5,018 nucleotides of DNA from Acidicaldus organivorans (GTDB lineage Bacteria > Pseudomonadota > Alphaproteobacteria > Acetobacterales > Acetobacteraceae), in NCBI GenBank assembly GCA_000759655.1, contig KN173890.1:5679-10696 (forward strand), in the 5' to 3' direction. The notes under the pieces were generated by a model that was not told where the DNA came from, made no database searches, and worked only from the letters and a program-made list of their open reading frames with translations. Below are positions 1 through 5,018 of the stretch, piece after piece (within the stretch, counting starts at the first letter, position 1; the number at the start of each line of letters is the position of its first letter). Both the position numbers and the translations under genes were made by a program.

Positions 1-1590
<1,590 letters not shown>

Positions 1591-1596
1591 TCATTT

Positions 1597-1603
1597 CTCT
1601 CCC
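1597..1603 (-). promoter_or_regulatory. Ribosome binding site of the acyl-CoA ligase gene
   Basis: On the minus strand GGGAGAG lies six bases before the ATG at 1590 and supports that start. The same octamer AGGGAGAG also occurs further upstream in the same gap (1629-1636), too far from the start to serve it. Confidence 0.6.
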
Positions 1604-1660
1604 TGAACCGTTTTTTTCGTTTGGTGAACTCTCCCTATCCGGGCTTTCCTGCGGCCTCTC

Positions 1661-2842
1661 CTAATAGAGAACGGCCTGGCGGCCGGCGCGGGTCCGGGCG
1701 ATGAGGGTGCGCATGATCTCGGCCGTCCCGTCGCCGATCTCAAAGCCCAGCACGTCGCGCAGGCGCTGCTCCATGACGCCGCGATCATAACCGCCATGGC
1801 CGAAGGCGAGCAGGCAGCGGTGCACCGTCTCGTAGGCGAGGGACGGGGCCCAGGCCTTGACCATCGCCGCCTCGAGATGATGCGCCAGTCCCTGATCCTT
1901 GCGCCAGAGCGCCTGGAGGGCGAGCAGGCGGGCGGCTTCGATCTTGGTGTCGAGATCGGCGAGTGGGTGGGTGAGGCCCTGGAAGGCGGCGAGTTTCTGG
2001 CCGAACGCCTCGCGTTCGGTGAGGTGGCGCCAGGTCTCGGTGAGCGCGGCGCGCGCCACGCCGAGCACCATGAGCCCGATCAGGGCGCGCGAATAGTCGA
2101 AGCCCTGCATCACGTGCACGAACCCCTCGCCTTCGGCGCCGAGCCGGTGATCGACCGGCACGGTGACGCCATCGAAGAAAAGCGAGCCGCGCCCCACCGC
2201 ACGCGGGCCATGACAGTCGGTGCGGTGACGCTTAAGGCCCGGACGGTCGAGCGGGACGAGGAGGGCGGTGATGCCGCGCGCCCGGGCCTCGAGCGGGCCC
2301 GTGCGGCCGAAGACGATGGCGATCTCGGCCTGATCGGCCGCCGAGATGGAGGCCTTCTCCCCATCGAGCCGGTAGGTCTCACCCTCGCGGCGGATGCGCA
2401 GCCGCAGGGCGGCGGCATCGGACCCTGCCTCTGGCTCGGTGAGGGCAAGGGCACAGATCGCCTCGCCCGCCCGCATGCGGTCGAGCCAGGGACGCACCAC
2501 TTCGGGCTGGCCGTGACGGGCGAGGATCGCCCCGCACAGCGAGGCGAGCAGGTTGACATAGGCGAAGGAGAGATCGGCCGCGGCGATCGCTTCGAGGATG
2601 AGGCCGGCGGCGACAGTGCTCACCCCGAGCCCGCCCGCCTCTTCGGGAAGTTCGGGCGCGATGAGGCCGAGCGCGCCCATCTCGCGGGCGAGCGCCCGGT
2701 CGAGTCGCCCCGTCCGCTCGCGCTCGAGATAGCCGGGCGCGATGCGTTCGGCGGCGAAGCGGCGCGCCGTCTCGGCGATGGCGCGCGCAGCTTCGTCCTC
2801 GAAAGGGGAGGGGGCGCGGGACGACGTGAAAGACGACGACAT
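1661..2842 (-). CDS. aliB: Acyl-CoA dehydrogenase, cyclohexanecarboxyl-CoA dehydrogenase-like (AliB type)
   Basis: A cytoplasmic FAD-dependent acyl-CoA dehydrogenase of 393 residues, the usual family length. It should oxidise an acyl-CoA to the alpha,beta-enoyl-CoA; in context, cyclohexanecarboxyl-CoA to cyclohex-1-ene-1-carboxyl-CoA. The helical N-terminal domain spans roughly residues 10-130. Signature LTEPEAGSD (134-142) opens the beta domain, and DGEKASISAADQAE follows. The C-terminal helical domain has FDYSR (248-252), REAFGQKLAAFQG and FGHGGYDRG. The final motif GDGTAEIMRTLIAR places Asp371 where medium-chain enzymes have the catalytic Glu of YEGT. ATG at 2842 lies 11 bp after the upstream dehydrogenase stop but has no clear ribosome binding site, so translation may be coupled. 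A GTG at 2863 would add seven residues and overlap the upstream gene. The acyl-CoA dehydrogenase call is near certain; the alicyclic substrate is inferred from sequence style and neighbours. Confidence 0.88.
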   Translation of the reverse strand: MSSSFTSSRAPSPFEDEAARAIAETARRFAAERIAPGYLERERTGRLDRALAREMGALGLIAPELPEEAGGLGVSTVAAGLILEAIAAADLSFAYVNLLASLCGAILARHGQPEVVRPWLDRMRAGEAICALALTEPEAGSDAAALRLRIRREGETYRLDGEKASISAADQAEIAIVFGRTGPLEARARGITALLVPLDRPGLKRHRTDCHGPRAVGRGSLFFDGVTVPVDHRLGAEGEGFVHVMQGFDYSRALIGLMVLGVARAALTETWRHLTEREAFGQKLAAFQGLTHPLADLDTKIEAARLLALQALWRKDQGLAHHLEAAMVKAWAPSLAYETVHRCLLAFGHGGYDRGVMEQRLRDVLGFEIGDGTAEIMRTLIARTRAGRQAVLY

Positions 2843-2853
2843 AGAGGGAGGGC

Positions 2854-3651
2854 TCAGCCACACATGGTGAGCCCGCCGGAGACGCTCAGCACCTGGCCGG
2901 TGATGTAGGCGGCCTCGTCGCTGGCGAGGAACAGGATGGCGCCGGCGATGTCAGCGGGCTCGGCGAAGCGGCCCATCGGGATCGCGCTGCGGAAGGCCTC
3001 GCGCAGCCGGGCGGGATCGCGCGCCCCCACCGACACCCCCCTGCTTGCCGCGGTGTCGGTGGGGCCGGGGCAGACCACGTTGAAATTGATGTTGTGCCGG
3101 GCATGCTCGCGGGCGAGCGTCTTGGAAAGCGCAATCAGCCCCGCCTTGCAGGCGGCATAGACCGCCTCGCCCGAGGAGCCGACCCGGGCGGCATCGGAGG
3201 CGACGCTCACCACATGCCCCGACCGCCGCGCCACCAGGAGGGGAAGGACGGTGTGCAGCATGTTGAGAGCGCCCACCAGATTGATCGCGATGATCCGCTG
3301 CCAGTCCTCGGGCGTGGTGTCAAGAAAGGGTTTGAAGAGGTCCCAGCCCGCGTTGTTAACCAGCACGTCGGGCGGGCCGAAGGCGGCGGTGAGTTCGGCA
3401 AGGCCGCGGTCGATGGCTGAACGGTCGGTGATGTCGCAGACCACCCCGAGCGCCGCTCCGCCGGCCTCGTTGATGGCCCGCGCTGCCACCGCAGCGGCCG
3501 CGCCATTGCGGTCGAAGAGGCCGACCCGGGCGCCGGCGGCAGCGAAGCGTTCGGCGGCGGCGCGGCCAATGCCGCTTCCCGCCCCGGTGATGACCACCAC
3601 CTTGTCTTCGAACGACCGGCGCTCCGTCTTTTCCGAGGGTCTCTCTTCCAT
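2854..3651 (-). CDS. badH: SDR-family 2-hydroxycyclohexanecarboxyl-CoA dehydrogenase-like (BadH type)
   Basis: A classical short-chain dehydrogenase/reductase of 265 residues with a Rossmann fold. The cofactor motif TGAGSGIG is at 22-29. Asp47 at the end of the second strand indicates NAD+ preference. NNAG is at 99-102, and the catalytic tetrad is Asn124, Ser152, Tyr165 and Lys169. The segments NNAGWDLFKPF, SDAARVGSSGEAVYAACK and NVVCPGPTDT, and the ending ITGQVLSVSGGLTM, match my recollection of Rhodopseudomonas palustris BadH closely. BadH oxidises 2-hydroxy- to 2-ketocyclohexanecarboxyl-CoA before ring opening to pimeloyl-CoA. A generic 3-hydroxyacyl-CoA dehydrogenase or 3-oxoacyl-ACP reductase is less likely. 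ATG at 3651 is chosen because GGAGGAGGAG sits five bases upstream; a TTG at 3678 would add nine poorly conserved residues. It is the first gene of the operon, with the promoter and operator-like region directly upstream. Confidence 0.88.
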   Translation of the reverse strand: MEERPSEKTERRSFEDKVVVITGAGSGIGRAAAERFAAAGARVGLFDRNGAAAAVAARAINEAGGAALGVVCDITDRSAIDRGLAELTAAFGPPDVLVNNAGWDLFKPFLDTTPEDWQRIIAINLVGALNMLHTVLPLLVARRSGHVVSVASDAARVGSSGEAVYAACKAGLIALSKTLAREHARHNINFNVVCPGPTDTAASRGVSVGARDPARLREAFRSAIPMGRFAEPADIAGAILFLASDEAAYITGQVLSVSGGLTMCG

Positions 3652-3656
3652 GACAT

Positions 3657-3666
3657 CTCCTCCTCC
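3657..3666 (-). promoter_or_regulatory. Strong ribosome binding site of the BadH-like gene
   Basis: GGAGGAGGAG on the minus strand ends five bases before the ATG at 3651. It fixes that ATG as the start over the TTG at 3678, and over the out-of-frame ATG at 3656, which would begin inside or right against the site. Confidence 0.75.
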
Positions 3667-3703
3667 GGGCGGTCTCAACCTCTGGCCGCCCCTCGCCCTA
3701 ATG

Positions 3704-3723
3704 GTTTACGCCCTATCGTAAAC
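3704..3723. promoter_or_regulatory. Operator-like perfect inverted repeat
   Basis: GTTTACG and CGTAAAC form 7-bp perfect arms around a 6-bp spacer (ccctat on the plus strand), 20 bp in all. A third copy of the half-site, GTAAAC, lies at 3739-3744. Size and symmetry fit a dimeric helix-turn-helix regulator such as TetR or MarR type, and the site overlaps the predicted -10 element of the downstream operon. In R. palustris the related genes are controlled by the MarR-type BadR, but I cannot say that this site belongs to that family. The regulator gene is not in the window. Confidence 0.55.
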
Positions 3724-3752
3724 GTCAGCGGAACTATTGTAAACGTCAGCGG
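3713..3752. repeat. Tandem 19-bp direct repeat, 21-bp period
   Basis: CTATCGTAAACGTCAGCGG (3713-3731) and CTATTGTAAACGTCAGCGG (3734-3752) differ at one base and are two bases apart. The 21-bp period is two helical turns, so both copies present the same DNA face. They contain both predicted promoter elements and two copies of the GTAAAC half-site. They could be a two-site operator or a local duplication. Confidence 0.7.
3715..3743 (-). promoter_or_regulatory. Predicted sigma-70-type promoter of the badH-aliB-aliA-like operon
   Basis: On the minus strand a -35 element TTTACA (3743-3738, five of six consensus bases) and a -10 element TACGAT (3720-3715, four of six) are separated by exactly 17 bp. 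The start point would fall near 3708, giving a leader of about 57 bases before the ATG at 3651. The region is visibly richer in A and T than its surroundings. The inverted repeat at 3704-3723 covers the -10 element and the expected start point, which fits repression. Predicted from sequence only. Confidence 0.55.
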
Positions 3753-3798
3753 GGGGCGGATCAAGCGTGATGAGGGGCGCGCGGGGGGCGGATCGAGC
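3749..3798. repeat. G-rich 18-bp direct repeat pair
   Basis: GCGGGGGGCGGATCAAGC (3749-3766) and GCGGGGGGCGGATCGAGC (3781-3798) differ at one base with a 32-bp offset, close to three helical turns. They lie just upstream of the predicted operon promoter and downstream of csaA. The function is unknown. They could be an upstream regulator site or a trace of local duplication; the G runs could also form a quadruplex on the plus strand. Confidence 0.6.
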
Positions 3799-3836
3799 CG
3801 CAAGGGGCGGGCAAACGCGCGGCGGCCCCGGCCCCC

Positions 3837-4166
3837 TCAGAACATCCGCCCGCCATTGGGGACGGGAAAATCGGGGCGGAGCAGCACCACCTCGCCCTCC
3901 TCGTCCGGAACGCCGAGCACCAGCACCTCGCTCAGGAAAGGCCCGATCTTGCGCGCGGGCAGATTGACCACGCCGAGCACCTGGCGCCCGATCAGCCGGT
4001 CCGGGGTGTAATGGCGGGTGATCTGCGCCGAGGAGGCGCGCACCCCGAGCGGGCCGAAATCGACCCAGAGCTTGATCGCCGGCTTGCGCGCCTCGGGGAA
4101 GGGCTGCGCATCGACCACCGTCCCCACCCGGATCTCCACGCGCTCGAAATCCTCGATCGTCGCCAT
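3837..4166 (-). CDS. csaA: CsaA, tRNA-binding protein / export-related chaperone
   Basis: A 109-residue protein matching the full length of the CsaA family, a stand-alone OB-fold tRNA-binding domain related to the Arc1p/EMAP-II domain and to the C-terminus of some methionyl-tRNA synthetases. CsaA forms dimers, binds tRNA and has been described as a chaperone with secretion-related activity. Visible family hallmarks are FERVEIRVGTVV (7-18), FPEARKPAIKL (23-33), SSAQIT (45-50), VVNLPARKIGPFLSEVLVLG (66-85) and the C-terminal PVPNG (101-105). ATG at 4166 has GAGGAGG five bases upstream, within a longer purine-rich run. It lies upstream of and on the same strand as the BadH-like gene, 185 bp away. 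It is divergent from the gamma-glutamyltransferase-like gene. No rho-independent terminator is evident after its stop, so read-through into the catabolic operon is possible. Confidence 0.95.
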   Translation of the reverse strand: MATIEDFERVEIRVGTVVDAQPFPEARKPAIKLWVDFGPLGVRASSAQITRHYTPDRLIGRQVLGVVNLPARKIGPFLSEVLVLGVPDEEGEVVLLRPDFPVPNGGRMF

Positions 4167-4171
4167 CTCGT

Positions 4172-4178
4172 CCTCCTC
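4172..4178 (-). promoter_or_regulatory. Ribosome binding site of csaA
   Basis: GAGGAGG on the minus strand lies five bases before the ATG at 4166. A second AGGAGG lies a few bases further upstream. The start is therefore well supported. Confidence 0.7.
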
Positions 4179-4299
4179 GTCCTCCTGCCCGCCGTGCCTG
4201 CGGCATCCTCACTCGTCTCGCCCTGCGTCCTTCTCCGGCGCTCTGGCCAAACGGGACGCCCTCCGCCATCCTATCGCCCAAAGCCGCGCCCCCGCCAAG

Positions 4300-4347
4300 G
4301 GAGCATCGCCCAAGGGGGGAGCACCGCCCAAATGAGCATCGCCAAAG
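4300..4347. repeat. Short degenerate tandem repeats before the GGT-like gene
   Basis: Three related units follow one another: GGAGCATCGCCCAAG (4300-4314), GGAGCACCGCCCAAA (4318-4332) and TGAGCATCGCCAAAG (4333-4347). A partial fourth, ATCGCCCAAAG, is at 4273-4283. The last unit leads into the ribosome binding site of the downstream gene. They may reflect slippage or duplication in a leader, or serve as regulator sites. The rest of the 4167-4357 gap shows no convincing promoter. Confidence 0.5.
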
Positions 4348-4350
4348 GAG
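4344..4350 (+). promoter_or_regulatory. Ribosome binding site of the GGT-like gene
   Basis: AAAGGAG ends seven bases before the ATG at 4358, a normal spacing. A GTG directly before it (4355) is also in frame but would sit closer, so the ATG is preferred. Confidence 0.65.
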
Positions 4351-4357
4351 AGCCGTG

Positions 4358-5018
4358 ATGCGCGATTTCCAGCTGCCCGGACGCAGCCCGGTCTATGCCG
4401 CCACCGCCATGGCGGCAACCTCGATGCCCGCCGCCACCCTCACCGCGCTCGACATCCTGCGGGCGGGCGGCAACGCCATGGACGCGGCGATCGCTGCCTG
4501 CGCGGTGCTCGGGGTGATCGAGCCGCAATCGACCGGGATCGGGGGGGACTGTTTCTGCCTCTACTGGCCGGCGGCGGAGGGCAGGGTCTTCGCCCTCAAC
4601 GGCTCGGGCCGCGCCGCCGCCTATGCGAGCGCCGAATATTTCGCCGCCCGCGGCCTCGATCGGCTCGAAGACCACTCCCCGCATGCGGTTACCATCCCCG
4701 GCGCCGTCGCCGCCTGGGAGAAACTCGCCGCCCGTTTCGGCCGCAAGGGGCTCGATGCGCTGCTCGCCCCCGCCATCCGCTTCGCCGAAGAGGGCCATCC
4801 GGTCCATCCCCGCGTCGCCTATGACTGGCAGGAGGCGGTGCCCAAACTCCGCGCCACCGGCGCCACCCCCTTCCTTCCCGGCGGCGAGGCCCCGGCGCCC
4901 GGCACGCTCTTCCGCCAGCCTGCCCTTGCCGCCACGCTCCGCGCTATCGCGAAAGAGGGGGCGCGCGCCTTCTACGAGGGCGAGATCGCCGCCGACATGG
5001 TCGAGGCGCTGCGCGCGC
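4358..5018 (+). CDS. Gamma-glutamyltransferase family protein (Ntn-hydrolase), N-terminal part, cut by window edge
   Basis: The first 220 codons of a gamma-glutamyltransferase/acylase-family proenzyme. Members self-cleave at an internal Thr to give a large and a small subunit and act on gamma-glutamyl or related amide bonds; that Thr lies beyond the window. Family marks are ILRAGGNAMDAAIAACAVLGV (33-53, in the large-subunit N-terminus), EPQSTGIGGDCFCLYW (55-70), PGAVAAW (114-120) and LLAPAIRFAEEG. Where classical enzymes such as E. coli GGT have D-F-R-E with the substrate-binding Arg, this protein reads LNGSGRA (80-86), a form I associate with YwrD-like members. The substrate is therefore uncertain, and no gene symbol is assigned. 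No signal peptide is seen, so it is probably cytoplasmic. ATG at 4358 has AAAGGAG seven bases upstream. It is transcribed divergently from csaA. Confidence 0.9.
   Translation, partial: MRDFQLPGRSPVYAATAMAATSMPAATLTALDILRAGGNAMDAAIAACAVLGVIEPQSTGIGGDCFCLYWPAAEGRVFALNGSGRAAAYASAEYFAARGLDRLEDHSPHAVTIPGAVAAWEKLAARFGRKGLDALLAPAIRFAEEGHPVHPRVAYDWQEAVPKLRATGATPFLPGGEAPAPGTLFRQPALAATLRAIAKEGARAFYEGEIAADMVEALRA

Noticed and set aside
1796..2908. A 370-codon plus-strand open frame
   Set aside because: It is antisense to the well-supported acyl-CoA dehydrogenase gene, with low-complexity composition (Gly, Glu, Arg, Ala) typical of the shadow frame of a GC-rich gene, and no recognisable domain.
3652..3678. 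Extended TTG start for the BadH-like gene
   Set aside because: The strong GGAGGAGGAG site lies within this extension and is ideally spaced for the ATG at 3651. The extra residues do not look like an SDR N-terminus.
3800..3836. Possible rho-independent terminator after csaA
   Set aside because: There are GC-rich self-complementary stretches (GGCC runs), but no clear stem with a workable loop and no following T run.
3706..4281. A 191-codon minus-strand frame over csaA
   Set aside because: It overlaps csaA in another frame and has an Arg/Gly/Ala-rich composition. CsaA matches its family along its full length.
4268..4298. Possible minus-strand promoter for csaA (TTGGCG and TAGGAT)
   Set aside because: The spacer is 19 bp, the -35 match is poor, and the elements fall inside the degenerate repeats. 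Too weak to annotate.
4271..4807. A 178-codon minus-strand frame opposite the GGT-like gene
   Set aside because: It is antisense to the conserved GGT-family N-terminus and shows only shadow-frame composition.

Overview
The window is very GC-rich bacterial DNA with tightly packed genes and strong purine-rich ribosome binding sites. Gene content and protein style suggest an alphaproteobacterium or a similar high-GC proteobacterium. This is inference; no rRNA or other taxonomic marker is present. I see no mobile element, CRISPR array, tRNA or rRNA.

Positions 1-3651 (minus strand) hold a three-gene operon read right to left: a short-chain dehydrogenase very like BadH (2-hydroxycyclohexanecarboxyl-CoA dehydrogenase), an acyl-CoA dehydrogenase resembling AliB (cyclohexanecarboxyl-CoA dehydrogenase), and an AMP-forming acyl-CoA ligase resembling AliA (cyclohexanecarboxylate-CoA ligase). 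The ligase runs off the left edge. Together they would activate an alicyclic carboxylic acid to its CoA thioester (AliA), introduce the ring double bond (AliB) and, after hydration by an enzyme not seen here (BadK type), oxidise the hydroxyl to a ketone (BadH). Ring opening (BadI type) would follow. The hydratase and the ring-opening hydrolase are not in the window and may lie beyond the left edge.

Positions 3652-3836 are the control region of that operon. It has a plausible sigma-70-type promoter on the minus strand, a perfect 7-bp-arm inverted repeat over the -10 element, a 19-bp near-perfect direct repeat with a 21-bp period, and a further G-rich 18-bp repeat pair upstream. This is the most interesting non-coding part of the window and looks like the operator of a dedicated regulator that is not encoded here.

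Positions 3837-4166 (minus) encode CsaA, a small OB-fold tRNA-binding protein/chaperone. Positions 4167-4357 are a divergent intergenic region with short degenerate repeats. From 4358 to the right edge (plus) is the N-terminal part of a gamma-glutamyltransferase-family protein whose substrate-binding region departs from classical GGT. CsaA and this protein show no obvious functional link to the alicyclic-acid operon.
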